Origin: Henckelia pumila
Lineage: Eukaryota; Streptophyta; Magnoliopsida; Lamiales; Gesneriaceae
NCBI RefSeq assembly: GCF_033568475.1
Contig: NC_133123.1
Location: 5,704,001-5,768,000 of the forward strand
Direction of reading: 5' to 3'
Length of the DNA: 64,000 bases
The position numbers and the translations under genes are program-made. Below the pieces are notes generated by a model. It was given only the letters and a program-made list of their open reading frames with translations, did not search any database and was not told the origin of the DNA. This document shows, piece after piece, positions 23,848-34,845 of the stretch (its first letter is position 1; the number at the start of each line of letters is the position of its first letter).

Positions 23848-26137
23848 TGAAACGACCCTAACTCTATAATAAATAAATATGCGGAAATTTTTTTTTTTTT
23901 TTATACTACTAAATAAAATATGTACATATATGCCCATACATATATGCACAGAATAAAATATTTAAAATAAATACATGACTAAATAAATAAATAATTAAAT
24001 ACTAATACATACATATACATGAATGAGCATGCTTAAAAATTACATAACTTAACTTACATAAATAAACATACATAACATACATAATATCATACATACTTGA
24101 AATGTTGAGCATTTATTTTCTTAACATCGAATGGTCCTATCCGTAAGTGTGACCCATAGTGCGACTGATCAGTCTAAGAAACCATCGTACGAGGCTGGTG
24201 GCGAACCACCCATACATAAATGGCAGAAAACTGCCCATACATAAATGGCAGAAACTGCCCATACATAAATGGCCACACTACTTCAATTTCCACCTAAAAT
24301 ATTTTATTTGCTCAACCATAGAAATTAAATCATATCATAAAAATTGATTTCATGAATGCATGTACTTAAATAAATTGTGTGTCCTTCATATATTTAATTT
24401 AATTTTCTTACTAACATATAAATATTAAAATAACTTAAATGCATAAAAATAATTAAATATATAATCAGGACACATGCAATTTTCTCATGGATGGTTCTGG
24501 ACTGCTGGCCCTACACTCAAGCCCATTAACTTAAGACTTGGCCCATAAATCAACCAAAGCCCATTAAGACTAACTTAGGTCCAATAACGCTGTCCCTGGC
24601 CCAATGGGCCCAAAAGCCCATTTACAGGCCCAATAAATTTCATGGGCTCCCAAGCCCATAAAAATTTCTGGCCAACTTAAAAATTTAATAAAAATTATTA
24701 AAAGTCTAAAAATAATAAAATAACCCAAATTAAATTAAATGGTACTAATTAAATTTTTGGGAATTTAATTAGTCCATTTAATCCCTAATTAACTTAAAAA
24801 CTTAAAAATAAAAATACCCGAGCCCAATTAAAATAACCCGGACCCGGACCCACTTAACTTAACCCATATTATTTTAGACCCGACCCGGACCCAAGACCCG
24901 ACCCGGACCCAATCAGAAACCCTAAACCCGATCACTACCTTACCTCTCTTCTCTCGGCCGCACGGCTGCGTGAGCAGCAGGCCCTCCCGGCCTGCTGCAG
25001 CCCAGCTCCGGCCACCGTGGCCGGAGCCCCGCCGGCAGGACCTCCCCAGGGTCCTGCCGGACCGAACCATACCCAGCCCCCGACCCCATGCACCCTGTAA
25101 AGACCAAGCCGAACCCCTTCTCCCACAACCCTAGCCTGCGCAGCCTCTTGAACCCTCTTCTGAAAACCTTTCGTCCTTGGTTTCTAGCCCCCAACCCAAC
25201 CATGGCCGACTCATCTAGACCTCCTAGGGACCCCATAGGACCTAAGCCTCCAAGCCATGGGTAGCCAAAAGGCGTGAGCATGAACCATACATGTCAAAAA
25301 CGGAAGCATGAGAGGAAGAAAAGTCGAAACTTGCTGTCAAAAAATATAAACTCGGATGATACACACTCACACGCATACATACACTGATATAGGTTTAAAA
25401 AGTGGAAAGAAACATGCCTTTCACCGATTTGTGGAGTTTAGAAGCGTATACGACGGACTTCGGGACGACGGGACGACGACGGGGTGCCTTGGCTTGCTTG
25501 GAACCTTCGAAGATGGCTATGGTGTTCTTGGAGCTTGGTTTCGTGAGGAAGAAGATGGAGATGGAGGTGACGGCTGATGCTAGGGAGAGGGAAACAATCG
25601 GCTAAGGTAGGGTTTGGGTAGAATAGGTTTAAATTTTTGGTTAATTAGAAAATAGGTTAATTAATAAAATAAAAAGATTTTCAAAATAATTAAAAAAAAA
25701 CACAACTTAACTCTTAAAATCTGATAACCTAAATAAACAATCTCGAAATATTAATTTAGGGAAATTTTAAAAATATTAAAAAGTCAATATTTTGACTAAT
25801 TTTGGATAAAAATGACCCCTAAAATTAAATAAAATTAAATACTTAAAATTTTGAGATAATAAAACTCAAAACAATAATTTAAGGCTCCAAAAAGGCTCAT
25901 AAAATAATTTGGCTAGAAAATTGTCATCTCGTCCGTCCACGGTCCCGTCTACGCGATTAAATAATAAGAATACTAAAAATCATAAAAATCACTAATTATG
26001 GGTTAAATGCTTAAAAATAAATTAAATCATGCATAAATAATTCACATAATTATTTAACCCATAAATCATAAATTTAAATAATTAAATATCCTAATTATGC
26101 AGGCGGATTTATGTAATTAAAAATACCGGGTGTTACA
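23848..26137 (-). repeat. 3' LTR of the young gypsy element
   Basis: 2290 bp, TGAAACGACC...CCGGGTGTTACA on the plus strand. It contains a GC-rich hairpin cluster at 24974-25060 and three tandem units containing GCCCATACATAAATGGC near 24204-24270. Open frames within it (for example 25356-25605) are not genes; they recur identically in the other LTR. Confidence 0.92.
24974..25060. repeat. Three-hairpin GC block of the young LTR
   Basis: Hairpin 1: GCAGCAGGCC / GGCCTGCTGC (24974-24983, 24989-24998). Hairpin 2: GCTCCGGCCA / TGGCCGGAGC (25005-25014, 25018-25027). Hairpin 3: CCGGCAGGACC / GGTCCTGCCGG (25032-25042, 25050-25060). The block recurs at 32102-32188 in the other LTR. Confidence 0.88.
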
Positions 26138-26182
26138 ATTCTCCCCCCCTTAAATTGAATTTCGTCCTCGAAATTAAAGTCC

Positions 26183-29100
26183 TTACCCGAACATCTCTGG
26201 GTAGCGAGTCCTCATATCCTCCTCGGTCTCCCAAGTAGCTTCCTCCTCCGAGTGATTCAGCAACTGGACTCTGACCATCGGTATGACCCGCGTCCTAAGC
26301 CTCCGCTCCTCTCTAGCCAAGATCCGCACTGGTCTCTCCTCGTATACAAGATCTGGTGGCAACTGTAAGGGCTCGAAATCCAACACATGCGACGGGTTGG
26401 AGACATATCTCCGAAGCATGGATACATGGAAAACATTGTGCACTGCCGCTAGCCCTGGAGGTAGAGCTAAACGATAGGCCAACGTGCCAACTCGCTCCAA
26501 GATCTCGAATGGCCCTATATATCTCGGATTAAGCTTGCCTCTCCGTCCAAAACGCGCTACTCCCTTCATAGGTGACACCTTCAAGAATACGTGATCACCT
26601 ACTGCGAACTCCAAATCGCGTCGTCTGGCATCTGCATAACTCTTCTGCCGACTCTGCGCAGTCCTCATCCTCTCTCGAATCTGCGTCACGATGTCAGCTG
26701 TCTGCTGCACAATCTCCGGACCCAACAAAATCCGCTCACCAACCTCATCCCAATGCACCGGAGATCTGCATCTCCTCCCATAAAGTGCTGCATATGGAGC
26801 CATACCTATAGACGACTGAAAGCTGTTGTTATAGGTAAACTCCACCAATGGCAGTCTAGTCTCCCAAGAGCCCCGAAAATCAATGACACAAGCTCTCAGA
26901 AGATCCTCGAGAACCTGGATCACTCTCTCAGACTGACCATCTGTCTGGGGATGAAATGCTGTACTGAACAGAAGCCTAGTCCCCATAGCCGTGTGCAGAC
27001 TCTTCCAAAACGCAGATGTGAATCTCGGATCTCTGTCTGACACAATAGACACTGGTATGCCATGCAGTCTAACAATCTCTCTAATGTAAAGCTCTGCATA
27101 CTGTGTCAAAGTATAGTTAGTCCTCACCGGCAAGAAATGAGCTGACTTGGTGAGTCTATCCACAATCACCCAAATCGCTGTGCAACCTCTGGCACTCCTC
27201 GGCAAGCCAACCACAAAGTCCATCGTAATATTCTCCCACTTCCATTCCGGAATAGGGAGAGGTCTAAGAAGTCCTGCTGGACGCTGATGCTCTGCTTTGA
27301 CTTGCTGACAAGTCAAGCACTCTGACACCACTCTCCCGATGTCACTCTTCATCCCAGGCCACCAATACAATAACTGCAAATCTCGGTACATCTTCGTACT
27401 TCCGGGGTGAATGGAGTACGGAGATGCATGAGCCTCTGCTAGAATCTCGGCTCTCAACTGATCAACGTTCGGTACCCACATCCTCCCACGGTACTGAACG
27501 ATGCCATCCTCCACTGTATACAAGAGATTACCTCTGGCCTCATCTCTCTGTCTCCATCGCTGTAGCTCCTCATCAGTAGACTGTCCCTCCCTAATCCGAT
27601 CTCGCAGAACTGGCTGCACTGTCAACACTGACAAGCTCGGTGCATGGCCGCTCGGATAGCACTCCAACCCAAACCTCTGAATCTCGGTCTGTAGTGGTAA
27701 CTGTGCAGTCAAACATGATACCACTGACGACTTTCGACTCAAAGCATCTGCTACTACATTAGCCTTACCCGGATGGTAGCTAATGTCACAATCATAGTCC
27801 TTCACAAGCTCAAGCCATCTACGCTGCCTCATGTTCAACTCCTTCTGGGTGAAGAAGTACTTGAGGCTCTTGTGATCGGTGAAAATCTTGCACTTCTCGC
27901 CGTAAAGATAGTGCCTCCAGATTTTCAACGCAAATACCACTGCTGCAAGCTCCAAATCATGCGTCGGATAGTTCTGCTCATGAATCTTCAACTGTCGCGA
28001 TGCATATGCGATAACTCTGCCACTCTGCATAAGTACTGCGCCCAAACCAAGCTTGGACGCGTCGGTGTACACCACTAACTCCTCATGTGGCACTGTCATA
28101 GCTAACACCGGTGCTGAAGTAAGTGCATCCTTCAGCTGATCAAAACTCCGCTGACAATCCGGACTCCAACTATACTTCGCGTTCTTCTTGGTCAAGGAAG
28201 TCAAGGGTACTGCAATAGAGGAAAAACCCTTGATGAACTTCCTATAGTATCCTGCTAAACCCAAGAAGCTACGAATCTCCGAAGCATTCTTTGGAATCCC
28301 CCAATCTCTCACTGCCTGCACCTTGGACTGATCCACTGCAATCCCATCTCTAGAAATAATGTGGCCTAGAAACGCCACCTGCTCCAGCCAAAACTCACAC
28401 TTACTGAACTTTGCAAACAGTCGATGCTCCCTCAAAGTTTGCAAGGCTGTATGCAAATGCTGTGTATGCTCCTCAATACTCCTCGAGTAGATCAATATGT
28501 CATCAATGAATACAATGACAAACTGATCTAGATACGGCTGGAAGACACGATGCATGAGATCCATAAAAACTGCTGGAGCATTGGTCAACCCAAAGGGCAT
28601 CACCAAGAACTCATAGTGCCCATATCGTGTCCTAAAGGCAGTCTTAGACACGTCTGAATCTCTGACTCTCAACTGATGGTAACCAGATCGCAGATCGATC
28701 TTGGAGAATACCGAAGCTCCCTGCAACTGATCGAATAAATCCTCTATCCTCGGTAGCGGATACTTATTCTTCACTGTGACTCTGTTGAGCTCTCGGTAGT
28801 CAATGCACAATCTCATGCTGCCGTCCTTCTTCTTCACAAACAATACTGGAGCTCCCCATGGAGAAAAGCTAGGACGAACAAAGCCCTTCTCCAACAGCTC
28901 CTGAATCTGCTCCTTCAACTCTCTCATCTCTGTAGGAGCAAGTCGATACGGTGCCTTAGAGATAGGCACAGTATCCGGCAACAACTCAATACTGAACTCC
29001 ACCTCCCTCACTGGTGGAACTCCTGCAACATCGTCAGGAAAAACATCTGGATAGTCACGTACCACCTCTATATCTGATAAAGATCTGCTAGAAACGTCTG

Positions 29101-29556
29101 TGGTAGTGACCACACTAGCAAGAAAACCCTGACATCCATTGCGCAACAGTTTCCTCGCACGAACAAGTGATATCATCTGAGGAATACTGCTAGACTGAGA
29201 TGCAAAGAAAGTAAACATCTCACCTCCTGCTGGCTTCACTGACACTGTCCTACGTCGGAAATCAATCGAAGCTCCATTAACTGATAGCCAGTCCATACCC
29301 AAAATCAAGTCAAACCCAGTCAATGGAAGAACCACTAGATCTGCTCGAATGGAGTGTCCCTGCAACTCCAATGCCAGATCCCTGATGACACTAGTGGTAG
29401 TGATAATCTGTCCGGATGGCATGGTAACATCGTAACCACTGTCTACAACCTCTGGTGTAATGCCTATCCGTCTGATAAAATCCCGGGAGATAAACGAATG
29501 CGTGGCTCCTGAATCTAGCAACGCAAACGTGGAGTTGCCTCCAACTAGAATTCTCC
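26183..29556 (-). CDS. pol of the young gypsy element (protease-RT-RNase H-integrase-chromodomain)
   Basis: Open from the apparent splice acceptor at 29556 to the stop at 26183. Counting from the Leu before DSGATHSF as residue 2: protease DSGA at 3-6; RT with [15 protein letters not shown] (about 220-234) and catalytic FIDD (338-341); RNase H beginning YTDAS (Asp 487) with TDHKSLKYF and ADALSR; integrase zinc finger H698, H705, C735, C738; catalytic D768, D829 and E865; GPF motif about 1003-1005; chromodomain-like tail [11 protein letters not shown] at the C-terminus. No stop or frameshift is visible. Residue 1087 is Leu where the truncated sister copy has Trp. The frame has no natural ATG upstream of the protease, which fits production by splicing from gag. 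Confidence 0.9.
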
Positions 29557-29752
29557 CTGCACGCAGAAGATTCCCAACAATTCATACCACTATGCTCCCA
29601 AGGTTAAAACACTAAAATCCTTAATTCTAATCACAAAGAAACAAAATTCTTATTCTAGCATGCTGATAATTAAACTCATGTAACAGGCATTCAGTTATAA
29701 TCGCAATTAAGCAAAAGCAAAGAATTGAAAAAGTTCTAGGGGTTAGGTATAC
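29557..29752 (-). other. Probable spliceosomal intron between gag and pol
   Basis: On the minus strand the interval opens GTATACC and closes TTCTGCGTGCAG, a GT-AG pair 196 nt apart. It is AT-rich and contains stops in the gag frame. Removing it joins a phase-1 gag codon to the pol frame without loss. It also unites gag's final LITG residues with the RILVGG protease approach. Read through unspliced, gag ends after four more residues at 29736. Splicing is inferred; no transcript evidence is available here. Confidence 0.65.
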
Positions 29753-30788
29753 CGGTGATCAAGGAGGTATCTGGGTCTGCCTCCTCAGCCTGCATCACAT
29801 AAACTCGCCCACTGACATTCTGCCTCTTCGGGCAGTTGGCAATCTGATGCCCTGGCTCCTTGCAACGATAGCAGACTCCTGCTCCCAATAGACACTGCCC
29901 GGAATGCATCTTCTGGCACTTCGGACACACTGGATATCTCCCTGGAGTAGGGGCCCCGCCCCTAGTCTGCTGCTGTGGCTTCCCCTGAGGCCTCTGCTGA
30001 TTCGGGCCCTTAGATGGCCCTGTAGACTGTTTCTTCGCAGGTGGCTGCGAAGATGGTCGCTGATACCATGTCTGCACAAACTGCCTCTTACCCTGCTGCT
30101 CTCTCTGTATCTCCCTCCGTCCCTCTTCGGAACGCAAGGCCCTGCTGACTGCAGACTCATATGTAAAGACGTCTGCCATACGTACGTCATGCCTGATCTC
30201 AGCCTTCAGGCCCTCCACAAACTGTCGCAGCTTCTCCTGCGGACTATCAGCAATCATGGGCACAAAGTGACAGCCCCTCTCAAACTGGCTCACGTACTCC
30301 ACAACAGATCTGTCCCCCTGACGGAGACTCATGAACTCTCGGATCATGCGACTGCGCACGTCCTCAGTGAAGTACTTGGCGTAGAAGATACGCCTGAACT
30401 CGGCCCACGTCAGTGTAGGTAGATGGACTCCTCGAACTGCACCCTCCCACCAAAGGGCTGCATCGCCTCGCATCATGTAAGTCGCACAGCTCACCCTGTC
30501 GGTGTCTGTGATCCCCATATAATCGAAGATGGACTCAAGAGAGCGAATCCATCCCTCAGCCACCAAAGGATCGGTGGTCCCCAAAAACTCCTTAGGCCCC
30601 TTCTTCTGGAACCTCTCTGCGACGTCCTCCTCATGGGACAGTCTGGGACGGGCAGCCTGCTGCTCCAGCAAGGCAGTAATACCCGCCATCATCGTGGCAC
30701 TGGCCTGTTCCAGTGATGTCATGGGGTGCTGCTGAGGTGGCGGTGGAGGTGGAGGTCTCCCACGTCGATTCACCTGTCTGGGAGGCAT
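29736..30788 (-). CDS. gag of the young gypsy element
   Basis: The preferred start is the ATG at 30788 (MPPRQVNRRGRPP); an upstream in-frame ATG at 30803 adds five residues. About 350 residues: a Pro-rich N-terminus, the Gag core (about 60-215, with ALWWEGAVRG, TWAEFRRIFYAKYF and EFMSLRQGDRSVVEY), a basic Gln/Pro/Lys linker, then CPKCQKMHSGQC and an intact CCHC knuckle CYRCKEPGHQIANC. Without splicing it terminates at 29736 after ITGIPNP. With splicing at 29753 it would continue into pol. It would form the particle and package RNA. Confidence 0.9.
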   Translation of the reverse strand: MPPRQVNRRGRPPPPPPPQQHPMTSLEQASATMMAGITALLEQQAARPRLSHEEDVAERFQKKGPKEFLGTTDPLVAEGWIRSLESIFDYMGITDTDRVSCATYMMRGDAALWWEGAVRGVHLPTLTWAEFRRIFYAKYFTEDVRSRMIREFMSLRQGDRSVVEYVSQFERGCHFVPMIADSPQEKLRQFVEGLKAEIRHDVRMADVFTYESAVSRALRSEEGRREIQREQQGKRQFVQTWYQRPSSQPPAKKQSTGPSKGPNQQRPQGKPQQQTRGGAPTPGRYPVCPKCQKMHSGQCLLGAGVCYRCKEPGHQIANCPKRQNVSGRVYVMQAEEADPDTSLITGIPNP

Positions 30789-30961
30789 TCTGCACCACCA
30801 CATATTTATTCACGTAAATCGCCTTGCATAACTAAGTGTTTAAAATTTAAGGCTAACTTAAATTATAGAAATTAAATCATACTATAAACATTTAAAACTT
30901 ACAGACCGGTAGCGTGGATTTCTGAGCTCGCAAAGCAGTAGTGACCCCTCCAAGGACCGTG

Positions 30962-30972
30962 CTCTGATACCA
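30962..30972 (-). other. Primer-binding site of the young gypsy element
   Basis: The minus strand reads TGGTATCAGAG two bases inside the 5' LTR (which begins at 30975), the standard initiator-Met tRNA site. Confidence 0.88.
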
Positions 30973-30974
30973 AC

Positions 30975-33265
30975 TGAAACGACCCTAACTCTATAATAAA
31001 TAAATATGCGGAAATTTTTTTTTTTTTTATACTACTAAATAAAATATGTACATATATGCCCATACATATATGCACAGAATAAAATATTTAAAATAAATAC
31101 ATGACTAAATAAATAAATAATTAAATACTAATACATACATATACATGAATGAGCATGCTTAAAAATTACATAACTTAACTTACATAAATAAACATACATA
31201 ACATACATAATATCATACATACTTGAAATGTTGAGCATTTATTTTCTTAACATCGAATGGTCATATCCGTAAGTGTGACCCATAGTGCGACTGATCAGTC
31301 TAAGAAACCATCGTACGAGGCTGGTAGCGAACCACCCATACATAAATGGCAGAAAACTGCCCATACATAAATGGCAGAAACTGCCCATACATAAATGGCC
31401 ACACTACTTCAATTTCCACCTAAAATATTTTATTTGCTCAACCATAGAAATTAAATCATATCATAAAAATTGATTTCATGAATGCATGTACTTAAATAAA
31501 TTGTGTGTCCTTCATATATATTTAATTTAATTTTCTTACTAACATATAAATATTAAAATAACTTAAATGCATAAAAATAATTAAATATATAATCAGGACA
31601 CATGCAATTTTCTTATGGATGGTTCTGGACTGCTGGCCCTACACTCAAGCCCATTAACTTAAGACTTGGCCCATAAATCAACCAAAGCCCATTAAGACTA
31701 ACTTAGGTCCAATAACGCTGTCCCTGGCCCAATGGGCCCAAAAGCCCATTTACAGGCCCAATAAATTTCATGGGCTCCCAAGCCCATAAAAATTTCTGGC
31801 CAACTTAAAAATTTAATAAAAATTATTAAAAGTCTAAAAATAATAAAATAACCCAAATTAAATTAAATGGTACTAATTAAATTTTTGGGAATTTAATTAG
31901 TCCATTTAATCCCTAATTAACTTAAAAACTTAAAAATAAAAATACCCGAGCCCAATTAAAATAACCCGGACCCGGACCCACTTAACTTAACCCATATTAT
32001 TTTAGACCCGACCCGGACCCAAGACCCGACCCGGACCCAATCAGAAACCCTAAACCCGATCACTACCTTACCTCTCTTCTCTCGGCCGCACGGCTGCGTG
32101 AGCAGCAGGCCCTCCCGGCCTGCTGCAGCCCAGCTCCGGCCACCGTGGCCGGAGCCCCGCCGGCAGGACCTCCCCAGGGTCCTGCCGGACCGAACCATAC
32201 CCAGCCCCCGACCCCATGCACCCTGTAAAGACCAAGCCGAACCCCTTCTCCCACAACCCTAGCCTGCGCAGCCTCTTGAACCCTCTTCTGAAAACCTTTC
32301 GTCCTTGGTTTCTAGCCCCCAACCCAACCATGGCCGACTCATCTAGACCTCCTAGGGACCCCATAGGACCTAAGCCTCCAAGCCATGGGTAGCCAAAAGG
32401 CGTGAGCATGAACCATACATGTCAAAAACGGAAGCATGAGAGGAAGAAAAGTCGAAACTTGCTGTCAAAAAATATAAACTCGGATGATACACACTCACAC
32501 GCATACATACACTGATATAGGTTTAAAAAGTGGAAAGAAACATGCCTTTCACCGATTTGTGGAGTTTAGAAGCGTATACGACGGACTTCGGGACGACGGG
32601 ACGACGACGGGGTGCCTTGGCTTGCTTGGAACCTTCGAAGATGGCTATGGTGTTCTTGGAGCTTGGTTTCGTGAGGAAGAAGATGGAGATGGAGGTGACG
32701 GCTGATGCTAGGGAGAGGGAAACAATCGGCTAAGGTAGGGTTTGGGTAGAATAGGTTTAAATTTTTGGTTAATTAGAAAATAGGTTAATTAATAAAATAA
32801 AAATATTTTCAAAATAATTAAAAAAAAACACAACTTAACTCTTAAAATCTGATAACCTAAATAAACAATCTCGAAATATTAATTTAGGGAAATTTTAAAA
32901 ATATTAAAAAGTCAATATTTTGACTAATTTTGGATAAAAATGACCCCTAAAATTAAATAAAATTAAATACTTAAAATTTTGAGATAATAAAACTCAAAAC
33001 AATAATTTAAGGCTCCAAAAAGGCTCATAAAATAATTTGGCTAGAAAATTGTCATCTCGTCCGTCCACGGTCCCGTCTACGCGATTAAATAATAAGAATA
33101 CTAAAAATCATAAAAATCACTAATTATGGGTTAAATGCTTAAAAATAAATTAAATCATGCATAAATAATTCACATAATTATTTAACCCATAAATCATAAA
33201 TTTAAATAATTAAATATCCTAATTATGCAGGCGGATTTATGTAATTAAAAATACCGGGTGTTACA
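30975..33265 (-). repeat. 5' LTR of the young gypsy element
   Basis: 2291 bp and nearly identical to 23848-26137. Differences seen include C/A near 31263, G/A near 31327, C/T near 31613, G/T near 32804, an extra TA near 31518 and one T fewer in a T-run near 31028. It is shared with the upstream truncated tandem copy. Confidence 0.92.
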
Positions 33266-34845
33266 ATTCTCCCCCCCTTAAATTGAATTTTGTCCTCGAA
33301 ATTAAAGTCCTTACCCGAACATCTCTGGGTAGCGAGTCCTCATATCCTCCTCGGTCTCCCAAGTAGCTTCCTCCTCCGAGTGATTCAGCCACTGGACTCT
33401 GACCATCGGTATGACCCGCGTCCTAAGCCTCCGCTCCTCTCTAGCCAAGATCCGCACTGGTCTCTCCTCGTATACAAGATCTGGTGGCAACTGTAAGGGC
33501 TCGAAATCCAACACATGCGACGGGTTGGAGACATATCTCCGAAGCATGGATACATGGAAAACATTGTGCACTGCCGCTAGCCCTGGAGGTAGAGCTAAAC
33601 GATAGGCCAACGTGCCAACTCGCTCCAAGATCTCGAATGGCCCTATATATCTCGGATTAAGCTTGCCTCTCCGTCCAAAACGCGCTACTCCCTTCATAGG
33701 TGACACCTTCAAGAATACGTGATCACCTACTGCGAACTCCAAATCGCGTCGTCTGGCATCTGCATAACTCTTCTGCCGACTCTGCGCAGTCCTCATCCTC
33801 TCTCGAATCTGCGTCACGATGTCAGCTGTCTGCTGCACAATCTCCGGACCCAACAAAATCCGCTCACCAACCTCATCCCAATGCACCGGAGATCTGCATC
33901 TCCTCCCATAAAGTGCTGCATATGGAGCCATACCTATAGACGACTGAAAGCTGTTGTTATAGGTAAACTCCACCAATGGCAGTCTAGTCTCCCAAGAGCC
34001 CCGAAAATCAATGACACAAGCTCTCAGAAGATCCTCGAGAACCTGGATCACTCTCTCAGACTGACCATCTGTCTGGGGATGAAATGCTGTACTGAACAGA
34101 AGCCTAGTCCCCATAGCCGTGTGCAGACTCTTCCAAAACGCAGATGTGAATCTCGGATCTCTGTCTGACACAATAGACACTGGTATGCCATGCAGTCTAA
34201 CAATCTCTCTAATGTAAAGCTCTGCATACTGTGTCAAAGTATAGTTAGTCCTCACCGGCAAGAAATGAGCTGACTTGGTGAGTCTATCCACAATCACCCA
34301 AATCGCTGTGCAACCTCTGGCACTCCTCGGCAAGCCAACCACAAAGTCCATCGTAATATTCTCCCACTTCCATTCCGGAATAGGGAGAGGTCTAAGAAGT
34401 CCTGCTGGACGCTGATGCTCTGCTTTGACTTGCTGACAAGTCAAGCACTCTGACACCACTCTCCCGATGTCACTCTTCATCCCAGGCCACCAATACAATA
34501 ACTGCAAATCTCGGTACATCTTCGTACTTCCGGGGTGAATGGAGTACGGAGATGCATGAGCCTCTGCTAGAATCTCGGCTCTCAACTGATCAACGTTCGG
34601 TACCCACATCCTCCCACGGTACTGAACGATGCCATCCTCCACTGTATACAAGAGATTACCTCTGGCCTCATCTCTCTGTCTCCATCGCTGTAGCTCCTCA
34701 TCAGTAGACTGTCCCTCCCTAATCCGATCTCGCAGAACTGGCTGCACTGTCAACACTGACAAGCTCGGTGCATGGCCGCTCGGATAGCACTCCAACCCAA
34801 ACCTCTGAATCTCGGTCTGTAGTGGTAACTGTGCAGTCAAACATG
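33266..34845 (-). pseudogene. 5'-truncated tandem pol copy
   Basis: The pol reading frame runs from the junction at about 34845 to the stop at 33311, about 510 residues: integrase zinc finger, DDE core, GPF motif and chromodomain-like tail, preceded by the end of the RNase H linker. Gag, protease, RT and most of RNase H are absent. The few bases before the junction belong to the host solo LTR. It ends with the same polypurine tract and abuts the shared LTR. The chromodomain-like Trp is kept here (VQWLNH). Confidence 0.88.

Larger units (their letters stand above)
23848..34845 (-). mobile_element. Young Ty3/gypsy chromovirus with an extra truncated tandem copy
   Basis: Read on the minus strand: a 5'-truncated copy (34845-33266, pol 3' half and polypurine tract), the 5' LTR (33265-30975), primer-binding site, gag, pol, polypurine tract (about 26150-26138) and the 3' LTR (26137-23848). 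The two LTRs differ by about four substitutions and two small indels in 2290 bp by eye. The extra 1580-bp piece differs from the matching full-copy region at about two sites. Gag and pol frames are open. The left flank is TATGC (23843-23847). The right junction reads CATGC (34842-34846), where element and target sequence overlap, so the original duplication is probably still visible. This is the youngest insertion in the window. Confidence 0.9.

Noticed and set aside
24204-24270. Short tandem units as a CRISPR-like array
   Set aside because: Units are directly adjacent without spacers and lie in a retrotransposon LTR of a plant genome.
24828-25281. Gly/Arg-rich frames on the minus strand
   Set aside because: These are translations of the GC-rich hairpin block of an LTR, present in both LTR copies.
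25356-25605. Two overlapping open frames of 67-73 codons
   Set aside because: They lie in the LTR of the young gypsy element and recur identically at 32484-32733; no domain and no reason to be translated.
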